Shown piece by piece: positions 16,626 through 24,919 of a stretch of 64,000 nucleotides of DNA. Under the pieces are notes generated by a model. It was not told the origin of the DNA. It worked only from the letters and a program-made list of their open reading frames with translations, and did not search any database. Source of the DNA: Actinoplanes sp. NBC_00393 (lineage in GTDB: Bacteria; Actinomycetota; Actinomycetes; Mycobacteriales; Micromonosporaceae); contig NZ_CP107942.1 in NCBI RefSeq assembly GCF_036053395.1, positions 3,190,501 to 3,254,500 on the forward strand. The letters run 5' to 3'. Numbering within the stretch: the first letter of the stretch is position 1; every line of letters begins with the position of its first letter. Both the position numbers and the translations under genes were made by a program.

Positions 16626-17081
16626 ATGGAAGTCTTGTTGTGGATTATTGCCGCGGTGGTGCTCGCCGTCGCGGAGATTTTCACGACGACCCTTTTCCTG
16701 CTCATGTTCTCGGCGGGCGCGCTCGCTGCGGCCGCTGCGGCCGGACTCGGCGCGCCCGTGCCGGTCCAGGCCGGTGTGTTCGTCGCGGTGTCGGCGCTGA
16801 CGCTGGCCGCTGTTCGCCCCGCCTTGCGCCGACAGCTGGCCAGGAAGAATGTCGTGGAAATGGGCACGGAGACGATGTCGGGTGCCGTCGCAGTCGTCGT
16901 GGAGCAGGTGGACACCGGAAACGGCCTGGTGCGCATCGACGGCGAGCTCTGGCAAGCGCGCGCCCTCGAAGGATTCGGCGCCTACTCTCCCGGCGAGCAG
17001 GTCAGAATTGTCGACATGAGCCACGGTGCCGTCGTCGTCTGGCGTGACGACCTGACCGGCGCAACCGATCTGCCGAATTGA
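16626..17081 (+). CDS. NfeD-family membrane protein
   Basis: 151 residues: two or three N-terminal helices (MEVLLWIIAAVVLAVAEIF and following) and a C-terminal OB-fold domain (GTETMSGAVAVVVEQVDTGNGLVRIDGELWQAR). This is the short NfeD form that partners SPFH proteins. The SPFH gene follows 39 bp later, a pairing conserved in bacteria. Upstream there is a 7-bp inverted repeat (GGCTTCG/CGAAGCC, 16583-16601) near a GAAGGATC that may act in initiation. Confidence 0.88.
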   Translation: MEVLLWIIAAVVLAVAEIFTTTLFLLMFSAGALAAAAAAGLGAPVPVQAGVFVAVSALTLAAVRPALRRQLARKNVVEMGTETMSGAVAVVVEQVDTGNGLVRIDGELWQARALEGFGAYSPGEQVRIVDMSHGAVVVWRDDLTGATDLPN

Positions 17082-17120
17082 TTAGTGCCAGTCAAATATG
17101 ATTGAAGGTGGTTCACACAT

Positions 17121-18215
17121 ATGGACGCCGTACTCAGCATCATTGTTGCTGCAGTCGTCCTACTCGCCGTCGTCACTCTGGTGAAAGCCGTCCGCATCGT
17201 TCCTCAGCAACGTATGGACGTGGTCGAACGGCTCGGCCGCTACAAGAAGACGCTCAGCCCGGGTCTGAATCTGCTCGTGCCGTTCGTCGACGCGGTCCGG
17301 TCGAAGGTCGACATGCGTGAGCAGGTCGTCTCGTTTCCGCCTCAGCCGGTGATCACCTCGGACAACCTGGTGGTCTCGATCGACACGGTGCTCTACTTCC
17401 GCGCTATCGATCCGGTGCGGGCCACCTATGAGATCTCGAACTTCCTGCAGGCGATCGAGCAGCTCACCGTCACCACGCTGCGGAACGTGATCGGCTCGCT
17501 CGACCTGGAGCGCGCGCTGACCAGCCGTGAGGAGATCAACCGGCACCTGTCCAGCGTCCTCGACGAGACCACCGGCCGATGGGGTATCAAGGTCACCCGG
17601 GTCGAGATCAAGGCTATCGAGCCGCCACCCAGCATCCGCGACTCGATGGAGAAGCAGATGCGCGCCGAACGCGACCGGCGGGCCGCGATCCTGAACGCCG
17701 AGGGCCACAAGCAGGCCGCGATCCTCACCGCCGAGGGTGAGAAACAGGCGGCGGTCCTGCGGGCCGACGGTGACCGGCAGTCCCGGATCCTGCAGGCCGA
17801 GGGCCAGGCCAAAGCCATCCGCACGGTTTTCGACGCGATCCACAGCGCCAACCCGAGCCAGAAGGTACTCGCCTATCAGTACCTCCAGGCACTACCGCAG
17901 ATCGCCGAGGGCTCGGCCAACAAGGTGTGGATCGTCCCGACCGAGTTGACGAAGGCGTTGGAGGGTCTCGGTGGTGCGCTGGGCGGCCTGGCCGGCATGG
18001 CCGACGACGCCCCGGCCGTCGCAGTGGACTCCCAGGCCGTCGAGCGCGAGGCCGCCGCGGCGGCACAGGCGGCCGCCGCCGAGGCGCAGAAGATCAACGC
18101 GGAGGTCCAAGCTGCCGAGGCCGAAGTCTCCGGCACGGCGAACGGTCAATCGGGTGGCCTGCCGACGCCGGATGCGGTACAGGCGCTGTACGCCGGAGAC
18201 CAGGACAGGTCCTGA
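17121..18215 (+). CDS. SPFH (stomatin/QmcA-like) membrane-microdomain protein
   Basis: 364 residues from ATG after AAGGTGG. An N-terminal membrane helix (1-25) precedes the SPFH domain (RIVPQQRMDVVERLGRYKKTLSPGLN ... SLDLERALTSREEIN). A coiled coil around 185-235 contains regularly repeated AEG units (AILNAEGHKQAAILTAEGEK). The C-terminal tail is Ala-rich. It forms multimeric scaffolds at the membrane, probably with the upstream NfeD, in membrane stress handling. A strong hairpin follows. Confidence 0.92.
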   Translation: MDAVLSIIVAAVVLLAVVTLVKAVRIVPQQRMDVVERLGRYKKTLSPGLNLLVPFVDAVRSKVDMREQVVSFPPQPVITSDNLVVSIDTVLYFRAIDPVRATYEISNFLQAIEQLTVTTLRNVIGSLDLERALTSREEINRHLSSVLDETTGRWGIKVTRVEIKAIEPPPSIRDSMEKQMRAERDRRAAILNAEGHKQAAILTAEGEKQAAVLRADGDRQSRILQAEGQAKAIRTVFDAIHSANPSQKVLAYQYLQALPQIAEGSANKVWIVPTELTKALEGLGGALGGLAGMADDAPAVAVDSQAVEREAAAAAQAAAAEAQKINAEVQAAEAEVSGTANGQSGGLPTPDAVQALYAGDQDRS

Positions 18216-18323
18216 CGGGAAAACCCCATCGCCAGGCCTCGCTGGATCTTGCGGCCGCCCGGCACGGCAACGAGCCCATGGGTCCGCCGCCGCGGGTTTG
18301 ACGTTCATCATCCGAGCCACTGT

Positions 18324-18366
18324 CCGTCGCTTGCCTGCGGAGCATCCGCCCGCAGGCAAGCGACGG
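18324..18366. terminator. Bidirectional hairpin between convergent genes
   Basis: CCGTCGCTTGCCTGCGG (18324-18340) and its exact complement (18350-18366) form a perfect 17-bp stem with a 9-nt loop, midway between the SPFH gene and the convergent hydrolase. It can stop transcription from both sides. Confidence 0.85.
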
Positions 18367-18383
18367 GCCTGCCGGTCGCGAAC

Positions 18384-19343
18384 TCATTGCCCGCCCCAAT
18401 CGATGACTGCACGAACGTATTCGGTGGGGACCTCGAAGGGCGGGGCATGCCCCACGCCCTGAAGGACCACCAATTTCCAGTCGGGCCGCTGCGCCGTCCA
18501 GTCATCGATCGACGCGCGGGGAGCGAGGCGATCCTCATCGCAGCAGACAAGCAAAGTCGGCGAGGCGACGCGGCGCATCGCCTCCAACACGCGTCGCCGC
18601 CGGACGAACATCAGCGACATCAGCGAGGCGTACACCGTGACCGCGTTTCCCAAGCGCGCCGGCTCGACCGCCGACATCTCGTCCCGCATGAGCCTGGCGA
18701 TCTCCGGCGACATTCTCCTCAGGTCACCGCCCGCATTCCGCTTGCCGTCCGCTGACGCCGCGGGATCGTCCAGCATCCGCAGCTTCGCAGCGAGCAGGCG
18801 CCGCCCCGACACGCGAAGCAGCGTACGAGCGACAGGTGCGGCAAGGGCCAACCCGGCCCTGCCGAAGCTCTGCCACATGCGCGCCTCGCCGTCGCTCAGC
18901 GGCGGAGGAAGTGCCGGCACCACCAACACGAGTCCGGCGACCCGCTCCGGTTCCCGGTCGGCGAACAGCAACGCGACCAACCCGCCGGCCGACCAACCGT
19001 GCACCACTATCCGGTCCAGCTGGAGCGCGTCAGCGAAATCACGCAGGAACAGCGCGTTCGTTTCGATGCCCGCCGCACGCCGGTTCGGCAGCGCCGTGTG
19101 GCCGGCGAGCGTGCCGGGCAGGTCCACCGCGATCGCGTACGCATGTGGTCGCAGTTCCGCGAGTACGTCGAGCCAGTTCGAGGCGCTGTTGGCGGGGTTG
19201 GCGACAAGCAGGTGAACCGGCGCTTCCATCCTCCGCGTCCGATCAGTTGCCAGGTAGTGCACCGCCGTGCCGTGCACATCGACAGTCCCGCTGCGAATTC
19301 CGGACCAGCGAGCGGCACGTTCACCCCAGTCGGTGTACTGCAC
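18384..19343 (-). CDS. Alpha/beta hydrolase
   Basis: 319 residues from a GTG. The nucleophile elbow is GWSAG with Ser118, the acid is in CCDEDRLAP (Asp269/271) and the catalytic His is 299 (GVGHAPPFE); a cap region lies between 150 and 250. The fold is that of esterases, haloperoxidase-like enzymes and C-C hydrolases; no substrate can be given. The start is uncertain because the only purine run (GGGGGA) is one base from the GTG. Confidence 0.82.
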   Translation of the reverse strand: MQYTDWGERAARWSGIRSGTVDVHGTAVHYLATDRTRRMEAPVHLLVANPANSASNWLDVLAELRPHAYAIAVDLPGTLAGHTALPNRRAAGIETNALFLRDFADALQLDRIVVHGWSAGGLVALLFADREPERVAGLVLVVPALPPPLSDGEARMWQSFGRAGLALAAPVARTLLRVSGRRLLAAKLRMLDDPAASADGKRNAGGDLRRMSPEIARLMRDEMSAVEPARLGNAVTVYASLMSLMFVRRRRVLEAMRRVASPTLLVCCDEDRLAPRASIDDWTAQRPDWKLVVLQGVGHAPPFEVPTEYVRAVIDWGGQ

Positions 19344-19397
19344 TCCCCCAGGCTACGGCCGGTCGACAACGCCGCCTGCCCGCTGCTGCTCGATGAA

Positions 19398-19841
19398 TCA
19401 ACCTGCTTCGGGCACAGTGAATGTCGCGAGAACCGCAACGACCGCGCCGACGACGAAGCTGTTCCATGTCGCGGCCGGGGTGCCGGTACCGCCGCCGTAA
19501 CCGAGCAGGACAGGTGCCGCGATCAGCCAGAAGCCGAGCAGGATGGCGACCAGACCGAGCATGCTCGTCCGCCATCGCAGGAGGACCTGGAACGACGCGA
19601 GAACGAACAGCGCCGCTCCCACTACCACGTCGTTCCATGCGGCACCGAAGCCGCCGACGGCACCCCGGTCCCACCGAGACGCTGTGATCATGAGCCAGAG
19701 TCCAGCCGCGATGACCAGGCAAGCGGCGACCACCGCCGGGCGGCGGCCGAGGGAGCCTTGACGAGACGAACGCCGGTCGACAACGGGAGACGCGGCCGGT
19801 CGTGCCACGTGCCGGATGCCCTGGAGAAGCTTCGATCGCAC
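19398..19841 (-). CDS. SPW-repeat membrane protein 1
   Basis: A GTG at 19841 with GGAG seven bases before it gives 147 residues. Four helices are arranged as two SPW-like repeats, each with a W-N-D/S-x-V-V-G motif (AAWNDVVVGAALFVLASF and ATWNSFVVGAVVAVLATF). Function of the family is unknown. It follows the PRC-barrel gene by 16 bp, so both are likely co-transcribed. A second SPW protein is at 22766-23206. Confidence 0.78.
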   Translation of the reverse strand: MRSKLLQGIRHVARPAASPVVDRRSSRQGSLGRRPAVVAACLVIAAGLWLMITASRWDRGAVGGFGAAWNDVVVGAALFVLASFQVLLRWRTSMLGLVAILLGFWLIAAPVLLGYGGGTGTPAATWNSFVVGAVVAVLATFTVPEAG

Positions 19842-19857
19842 CTGGTGACTCCGGCGG

Positions 19858-20274
19858 TCAGCGGAGGAAGCCGCGGGGCGGCGTGAGGCGGCCGGACAGC
19901 CAGAACGGCGGGTGAGCGTAATAGGCGTACAGGTCGGCAAGCTGCATGTCCGCGTCGGGCCCGGCGAGGTGGCACTGCGGTGCGGCGGCAACCTGGAACC
20001 AGGAGCGGCCGATGTCGACGGCGTCGCCGCTCACTCGCTCGATGGTTTCCACTGGCACGAAGACGGGCGTCGTGAGTATCCCGAGCAGTCCACCGTGGTC
20101 GACGCGAAGCAGGCGCACTCTGCGCTGTCTCCGGTCGATCAGCAGGTCGCCGACCTCACCGATCTCTCTACCGTCGCGATCCCGCACCCGACGGCCACGG
20201 AGATCCTCAGCCGGGTCGCTGAGCGTGTGCCCGTCGTCATTCAACGGGGCGAGGGCCCAGGATTCTACGGCCAC
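19858..20274 (-). CDS. PRC-barrel domain protein 1
   Basis: The GTG at 20274 (GAGGGG nine bases before) gives 138 residues, exactly the length of the paralogue at 44878. The PRC core is LRGRRVRDRDGREIGEVGDLLIDRRQRRVRLLRVDHGG, followed by a FVPVETIERV strand and an aromatic-rich end (YAYYAHPPFW). PRC-barrel proteins of this type bind partners or RNA; here it is a stand-alone stress-type protein. The larger open frame upstream is not supported. Confidence 0.78.
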   Translation of the reverse strand: MAVESWALAPLNDDGHTLSDPAEDLRGRRVRDRDGREIGEVGDLLIDRRQRRVRLLRVDHGGLLGILTTPVFVPVETIERVSGDAVDIGRSWFQVAAAPQCHLAGPDADMQLADLYAYYAHPPFWLSGRLTPPRGFLR

Positions 20275-20741
20275 GGTGAGTATCCCCTCTCCGCACCGAA
20301 CGGTACGGGGCCTGACGTGGTGGGCGTTCGTTCGGGAACCTACGAGGTGATGTCGGCGGCGACCGCACAAAAGCTGGTCGATTTGATGACAAGCTGTCGG
20401 CGGCTCGGCCGGCGGAGCAGTCTGATGGGGCCACCGGACACGGACGGCTTCTTCTTCGAGGCCGATGTCTCGCTCGCCGGAGCCGGCGGCCTCGGCACGA
20501 CGCCGGCCGACTCGGCGACGATCGGCATCATCGCCGGCCGACCCGGTCACCCGCCTTCGGCGTGGTCAGCGAGCAGGACGAACCACGCGGAGCAGCAGCA
20601 TTTCACCGAGGCCGACGGCGTACCCGACCAGAGCCGTACGTCCCCGGGGTGATCACCGCGGCGAGCTGAAGGACAATTTCGGCGGGACCTGTCGGGGCCG
20701 GCGGCGACTGCTCGGCAGGGAACCGGTCGAAGTCGTGTTGG
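20275..20741. other. Gap with frameshifted membrane-protein-like trace
   Basis: No convincing intact gene. On the minus strand, PAEIVLQLAAVIT (near 20670-20630) is followed in another frame by TALVGYAVGLGEMLLLRVV (near 20640-20575), which together look like two helices of a broken small membrane protein. I cannot name it. Confidence 0.3.
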
Positions 20742-21035
20742 TCAGACCCGTAGCGAGCGCGGTGCTTGCCACGGTCGGCGCTCGTGCCTGCCGGGCACGC
20801 GATCGGAGCGTATGACGGCGCGCTGCGGCCGGCTACGGGTGCGGGTCCGCAGCCGGCCGATCGCGTACGCCACCACGAGCCCGCCATCCATCCCCACGAG
20901 CACCGCACCCGCGTCCGATCCCCGCCGCTCGGTCATCGCAGCGACGAGAATGAAAAGTGCCGCCAGGAGAATCACCGGCCAGAGGCGCCGCATGGATCGG
21001 GTAGCCGGCCGGCGGACGTTCATGCCGTTGCCCAT
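20742..21035 (-). CDS. Small membrane protein, unknown
   Basis: About 97 residues if the ATG at 21035 is used (21023 and 20993 are alternatives; none has a good ribosome site). Two hydrophobic helices (RLWPVILLAALFILVAAM and AGAVLVGMDGGLVVAYAIG) are followed by a basic tail. A GTCA direct repeat lies 47-62 bp upstream, as for the neighbouring stress genes, which supports a real gene. Confidence 0.45.
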   Translation of the reverse strand: MGNGMNVRRPATRSMRRLWPVILLAALFILVAAMTERRGSDAGAVLVGMDGGLVVAYAIGRLRTRTRSRPQRAVIRSDRVPGRHERRPWQAPRSLRV

Positions 21036-21081
21036 GCATCCGACACTGGCGCACCGGTGACCCGAAACATCCTCAGCGCGA

Positions 21082-21096
21082 TGACGGATCGATGAC
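21082..21096 (-). promoter_or_regulatory. GTCA direct repeat before the small membrane gene
   Basis: On the minus strand GTCATCGATCCGTCATCG, halves 11 bp apart, oriented toward the gene ending at 20742. Confidence 0.6.
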
Positions 21097-21108
21097 ACTG
21101 CCGGGCGC

Positions 21109-21387
21109 TCAGCGCTCAGCGCTCTCCTGCCGCCTGCCGCGATGGATGGCGAGCCCGGCAACAACCGCTACCGTCACCGCGGCGAGGAGCACGCCTGGCG
21201 CACCCCATACCACCATGAGAACCGACAGGCCGGCCCAGACCAGCGCACCGGCGGTCGCCAACACCATCAACACCACATGTCGCGGAATCATCCGAACCGG
21301 GCGAGCCAGGGACGGCTCCTCGGCGGCGAGACGTCCGACAATCTCGTCGAACTCTCGGCGTGTGTCTTTGGTCGACAAATCTTTCAC
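21109..21387 (-). CDS. DUF3040 membrane protein
   Basis: 92 residues. The N-terminus (STKDTRREFDEIVGRLAAEEPSLA) is the DUF3040 amphipathic segment, followed by two helices (HVVLMVLATAGALVWAG, VLLAAVTVAVVAGLAI) and a short basic end. These are common small actinobacterial membrane proteins without known role. A GTCA box sits 73 bp upstream. Confidence 0.8.
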   Translation of the reverse strand: MKDLSTKDTRREFDEIVGRLAAEEPSLARPVRMIPRHVVLMVLATAGALVWAGLSVLMVVWGAPGVLLAAVTVAVVAGLAIHRGRRQESAER

Positions 21388-21459
21388 CGCCCTATCGGTG
21401 TATGAACCTTCCGTATGGCGTGATACCCCGATCCTGCGGCATCGCCGCCCCTGCGTTCA

Positions 21460-21474
21460 TGACACTCCCGTGAC
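21460..21474 (-). promoter_or_regulatory. GTCA direct repeat before the DUF3040 gene
   Basis: On the minus strand GTCACGGGAGTGTCATGA, 73 bp before the ATG at 21387. Confidence 0.7.
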
Positions 21475-21576
21475 ATTCCACCGGGGTTGCCCCTTCACAC
21501 CAAGCGCGATGATCGTGTGGCATCAACGCCCCGATCGCTAAGGCAGCGCCCGATCGGGCTCGCGAGCCGATCACCT

Positions 21577-22260
21577 TCACGGTTGCAACTTGTAGCCCAG
21601 GCCGCGCACCGTCACCAGGTGCCGGGGTTTCGCCGTGTCCGTTTCGATCTTGTGCCGGAGGCGGCCCACGTGCACATCGACCACACGCTCGTCGCCGAAC
21701 TCGTGCCCCCATACGCGTTGCAGCAGTTGGTGCCGCGACAGCACCAGGCCGGGATGGTCGGCCAGCTCGCAGAGCAGCCGGAACTCGGTACGGGTCACCG
21801 CGACGGGCTCGCCGCGCAGACGTATTTCGCCGGCTTCAGGGCGTACCTCCAACTCGCCGAAGGTCAGCACGGAGGTCTCCGGCCCGGATGGCGCAGCGGC
21901 GCGGCTGCGGCGGCGCAGCGCGCGCAGCCGCGCCGCCAGTTCTTTGACCGCTACCGGCTTGACGACGTAGTCGTCCGCGCCCGCTTCCAGGGCGGCCACG
22001 ATGTCATGGGTGTCGTCGCGGGCGCTGACCACCACGATCGGCACGTCCTCGTCACGGCGTATCCGCCGGATGCACTCGTAGCCGTCCATGCCTGGCAACA
22101 TCAGGTCGATCAGCACCGTGTCGGCCGGCTTCTCACGCTGCAGGGCCAGCCCTTCCTCGGCGGTGGCCACGGCGTGGGCCGTGTAGCCCTCGTCCTCCAA
22201 GGCCATGGTCAGGGACACGCGGATGCGGTCATCGTCCTCGATCAGTAGCACGGTGCTCAT
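21577..22260 (-). CDS. OmpR-family response regulator (AfsQ1/CseB-like), orphan
   Basis: The ATG at 22260 gives 227 residues. Receiver: acidic pair near 9-11, Asp52 (LIDLMLPGMDG) and Lys101 (YVVKPV). A C-terminal winged helix includes TRTEFRLLCELADHPGLVLSRHQLL and VVDVHVGRLRHKIE. No kinase gene adjoins it. Its closest relative in the window is the wrecked regulator at 15571. OmpR-type proteins bind tandem direct repeats of about 11 bp, as found in front of many genes here and at 22321-22335 before this gene. I infer it is the regulator of that set. Confidence 0.92.
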   Translation of the reverse strand: MSTVLLIEDDDRIRVSLTMALEDEGYTAHAVATAEEGLALQREKPADTVLIDLMLPGMDGYECIRRIRRDEDVPIVVVSARDDTHDIVAALEAGADDYVVKPVAVKELAARLRALRRRSRAAAPSGPETSVLTFGELEVRPEAGEIRLRGEPVAVTRTEFRLLCELADHPGLVLSRHQLLQRVWGHEFGDERVVDVHVGRLRHKIETDTAKPRHLVTVRGLGYKLQP

Positions 22261-22320
22261 AACCGAATGATGCCCCGTAGCGGCCGCTCCAGCCGAATCA
22301 CATCGGCACCTTCGCAATTT

Positions 22321-22335
22321 GTCATGGAACTGTCA
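22321..22335 (+). promoter_or_regulatory. GTCA direct repeat upstream of the orphan response regulator
   Basis: GTCATGGAACTGTCATCA on the plus strand, 61 bp before the regulator start and pointing away from it, followed by two more GTCA at 22340 and 22346. The position mirrors that at the decayed regulator, suggesting autoregulation. Confidence 0.65.
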
Positions 22336-22522
22336 TCAGGTCACCGTCAGCAGGATCGCCGATCGCAGTCTGTCGATTCTATAACCTTTTCGTTGCGATT
22401 TTCCGGGAGAAGTTTTCGACGCTTCCGGTGTTGTCATCGTCGCTGGCTACGCCGAGCGCTCGCACTGTTCGTTCGGCCGGGATCATCACGATGCTCGCCG
22501 CCCATTCGGCAGATACGAAGTT

Positions 22523-22537
22523 GTCATGCGGTTGTCA
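22523..22537 (+). promoter_or_regulatory. GTCA direct repeat without an assigned gene
   Basis: GTCATGCGGTTGTCATAC, same spacing as the others and facing right. Starts served by such boxes lie about 60-90 bp downstream; here that point (about 22600) has only the GAGGAGG/ATA frame. Confidence 0.55.
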
Positions 22538-22765
22538 TACAACAGGGCCGGAACCGCCACATCCATGCACAATATTTCTCCGTGAGACCATGAGGAGGTC
22601 TTAATACGCACTGCGGGCGGTGGCGCACCGGTTCGGGCGCCGCCCCCGCCGTGCGGTCAATGAGCCACCTTTGTAGGGGCCGAGGCTGTGCAGGCCGGCG
22701 GTCCGGTTTCCTTCGGCCCGAGGCCTGGTCGAAGACGGTTCACCTGTTCGTATCGTGTCTGCTGT

Positions 22766-23206
22766 TCACTCTCGAGAACCGTGACCTGTTCCGCCGTGCA
22801 GGGACACTTCATCGCTGAGCCGCTGCCGGCGTGCGGCTTTCCAGCTCGCCCGTGCCAGCACGACCACGGCGATGCCGACGACGATGTCGTTGACAGTCGC
22901 CAGCGGCGCGGTGTGATAACCACGGACGAACGGCGCAACGATCAACCATCCGCCGAGACCCATGTTGACCAGGCTGAGCGGCGCGGTGTCGTCGGGCATG
23001 ACCACTCGCAAGAAAGCGAGAGTGACGATCGCCAGTCCGACGACGACGTCGTTCCAGCCGATGAACGCGATGTCGGCGCTGCCGTGGTCCAGAATCAGCG
23101 GCGCCATGATCAGCCAGGTTCCGGCCAGAACCGTCAGCTCGCTCGGCGTGTGAACCACCTCGCTGAGGAGGCGGCGAGCAAAGGGAAATTGGACGTGAAG
23201 CTGCAT
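22766..23206 (-). CDS. SPW-repeat membrane protein 2
   Basis: The ATG at 23206 with AAAGGA seven bases upstream gives 146 residues. Four helices form two SPW-type repeats (ELTVLAGTWLIMAPLIL ... GWNDVVVGLAIVTLAF and LGGWLIVAPFVRGY ... TVNDIVVGIAVVVLA), then a charged tail. Paralogous to 19398-19841. Function unknown. Confidence 0.8.
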   Translation of the reverse strand: MQLHVQFPFARRLLSEVVHTPSELTVLAGTWLIMAPLILDHGSADIAFIGWNDVVVGLAIVTLAFLRVVMPDDTAPLSLVNMGLGGWLIVAPFVRGYHTAPLATVNDIVVGIAVVVLARASWKAARRQRLSDEVSLHGGTGHGSRE

Positions 23207-23346
23207 GGCAGTGTCCTTTCGGCTCACTCCATCATCGTGACGATTGCGCTTGCGAAATGCGCCTCAGCCGCACTGCAATGCCATTCTATCCGGCGAACCG
23301 CATGCCGGGGGTCGCAGCGGCTCATGAGGTCATCCGCCGCCTTGTC

Positions 23347-23361
23347 GTCACGAAAACGTCA
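23347..23361 (+). promoter_or_regulatory. GTCA direct repeat before the small membrane gene at 23448
   Basis: GTCACGAAAACGTCATGG, ending 87 bp before the ATG. The sequence is almost identical to the box in front of the paralogue at 16044. Confidence 0.7.
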
Positions 23362-23447
23362 TGGCGCGGGAGAACTTCCGCCAAGCGAGTCGCACACACT
23401 GAGATGTGCCCGGCGGACGCTACGCTTCTCGTTCCAGGAGGTTACCG

Positions 23448-23741
23448 ATGACTGTCATGCATCTGGTGGTGGCAGTTGCCGTCGGCATCGGCATCGGCGC
23501 GCTCGGCCAACTCATCATGCCAGGTGGCCGCCGGATTCCCTTCTGGGTTCCGATGACCGCAGCCGTGGGTGCCGCGTTGCTCGCTACGATCACGGCACAC
23601 ATCGTCAACAGCGACGTCGCCGGCGTCAGCCCAGGCGACATCGTCATGCAGGTGGTCTTCGCCGCGCTCTCCATCAGCCTGGTCGCTGCCACGGCGGACC
23701 GGCAACCCGCTTCCCGCGACAACGACGGCACAGTGCGGTGA
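23448..23741 (+). CDS. Small membrane protein, paralogue 2
   Basis: 97 residues from ATG with AGGAGG five to six bases before it. Three helices (5-20, 30-50, 63-80) with the family pattern 'IPFWVPMTAAVGAALLATITAHIVNS' and 'VSPGDIVMQVVFAALSISLVAA'. The family matches the genes at 16044 and 33316-34642. No named family recognised; GlsB/YeaQ-like topology. Confidence 0.75.
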   Translation: MTVMHLVVAVAVGIGIGALGQLIMPGGRRIPFWVPMTAAVGAALLATITAHIVNSDVAGVSPGDIVMQVVFAALSISLVAATADRQPASRDNDGTVR

Positions 23742-23893
23742 CCTGTACGCGGGCTTCGACGCATGGACCGCTGTTCTGTGACGCCTGTGAGGCGCCGCCT
23801 ACAAGTTCCAGGAGTACCCGGCCCGGATACGGTCGTGAACCATCCGGGCGTCTGTGCGGGGCTTTCCGTTGCCGGCCCCCGAGCGGACACGCC

Positions 23894-24379
23894 TCATAGG
23901 AGGACTGCGGCGGCGAATGGCAGACGTGCAGACGGAATGGCCGATCGGCGGTCCGGCTGCGAAGTTCGATCACGTACCGACGCGAAGCCGTCAGAGCAGC
24001 GTTCGAACATCACGAACATGGCGTCGGCTTGCAATGCCCGCAATGCGGTCCGGAAAGCCTTCGACGGCTCGGCGAAGCAGAGCCCGACCGCTTGGGCATG
24101 GGCGACGTCCTGGGCCTGGATGAGCACGCTGAGTCCGTGCCGGTCAATGGTCTCGGCTGCGGACAGATCGACGACGACACCGCTGTGATTCCCCACCGCC
24201 CACGTCAGGATGTCCCGGAGAGTGGAAGCGGTCGTGGTTTGGATAGCACCATGAACCGCCACAAAGGCCACACTGTCGTGGACTTCTACGCGGATCGGTC
24301 GGACCTGGCGGAAGTCGTCGTCGGCGGGCCGCGGGACGATGGTGGTTACTTCTGCCAACTTCGCTTCCGGCATCGACAT
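23894..24379 (-). CDS. STAS-domain protein A
   Basis: 161 residues from ATG after CCGGGG. The STAS fold is clear (VAFVAVHGAIQTTTASTLRDIL, VVVDLSAAETIDRHGLSVLIQAQ). The canonical IDS(S/T)G phosphorylation loop is IDRHG here, so the acceptor Ser is missing. STAS proteins of the RsbV/SpoIIAA type release sigma factors from anti-sigma kinases; this one could not be switched off by that kinase. The gene has a GTCA box 69 bp upstream. Confidence 0.8.
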   Translation of the reverse strand: MSMPEAKLAEVTTIVPRPADDDFRQVRPIRVEVHDSVAFVAVHGAIQTTTASTLRDILTWAVGNHSGVVVDLSAAETIDRHGLSVLIQAQDVAHAQAVGLCFAEPSKAFRTALRALQADAMFVMFERCSDGFASVRDRTSQPDRRSAIPSARLPFAAAVLL

Positions 24380-24447
24380 TCCCCGGCCTTCCCTTCATCG
24401 TGTCGACAAAGGGTTGCTCAGAGACATGGCAGCATTCCGGCAGCCGT

Positions 24448-24462
24448 ATGACAGTTTCTTGA
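24448..24462 (-). promoter_or_regulatory. GTCA direct repeat before STAS gene A
   Basis: On the minus strand GTCAAGAAACTGTCATAC, 69 bp before the ATG at 24379. It partly precedes the stop of the next gene upstream (24465). Confidence 0.7.
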
Positions 24463-24464
24463 CA

Positions 24465-24692
24465 TCACTCATCGGCGGCCGCGAACCGGATTTTGGATTC
24501 GCTGTCGCAGGATGAAGAAGAGTCGCGCTCCCCTGAGGGCGCCGCGAGCGCGGCGACCAGCATCGCGAACCCGCCGATCAGGATCAGCCAACCGATCGAG
24601 TAGATCGCGCCGGCGACTGCGGCGCCTGCTCCGACGACAGCTGTGCAGCCGAGACAGCCGTCCCAGCCTGCTTCTGTTACGGACGTCGTCAT
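24465..24692 (-). CDS. Small membrane protein, 75 residues
   Basis: The ATG at 24692 follows GGAGGAACGGCG. One or two Gly/Ala-rich helices span about 15-50 (VVGAGAAVAGAIYSIGWLILIGGFAMLVAALAA), after an N-terminal GCLGC pair of cysteines, and the end is a Ser/Asp-rich charged tail. Unknown function. It is expressed in the same direction as STAS gene A but that gene has its own box. Confidence 0.65.
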   Translation of the reverse strand: MTTSVTEAGWDGCLGCTAVVGAGAAVAGAIYSIGWLILIGGFAMLVAALAAPSGERDSSSSCDSESKIRFAAADE

Positions 24693-24777
24693 CGCCGTTC
24701 CTCCGGTAGATCGATACCGGCTCAGGTTCACACAACACCGACACCGCTGATCGAGAACGCTCTGATCGACGCGGGAC

Positions 24778-24793
24778 TGACATGACCCTGTCA
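24778..24793 (-). promoter_or_regulatory. Degenerate GTCA-type repeat between divergent genes
   Basis: The sequence reads GACA-N7-GTCA on both strands (plus: GACATGACCCTGTCA; minus: GACAGGGTCATGTCA). It lies 86 bp before the small membrane gene (24692) and about 126 bp before the PRC-barrel gene (24920). One half-site in each direction deviates, so confidence is lower. Confidence 0.4.
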
Positions 24794-24919
24794 CGCGAAC
24801 GCAGCGGCTGTTGCGGGTCCTTGTCGAAGAAATGCATGTCCCGGTGGTTCAAGCCGCATCGCCAGTGGTAGCCGATCTGCCGAAGCCTGCGCCCTCTACC
24901 TGACGATGGGAGATCCGAC

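Larger units (their letters stand above)
22261..22765. other. Intergenic stretch with two GTCA repeats and no clear gene
   Basis: It contains the repeats at 22321 and 22523. A GAGGAGG ribosome-like run at 22592-22598 is followed by an in-frame ATA, not ATG, and a 19-codon frame ending in TGA; this may be a lost or non-canonical small gene. No other coding signal seen. Confidence 0.4.

Noticed and set aside
23238..23241. Single GTCA upstream of SPW gene 2
   Set aside because: Only one half-site is present and no second copy occurs at 11 bp.
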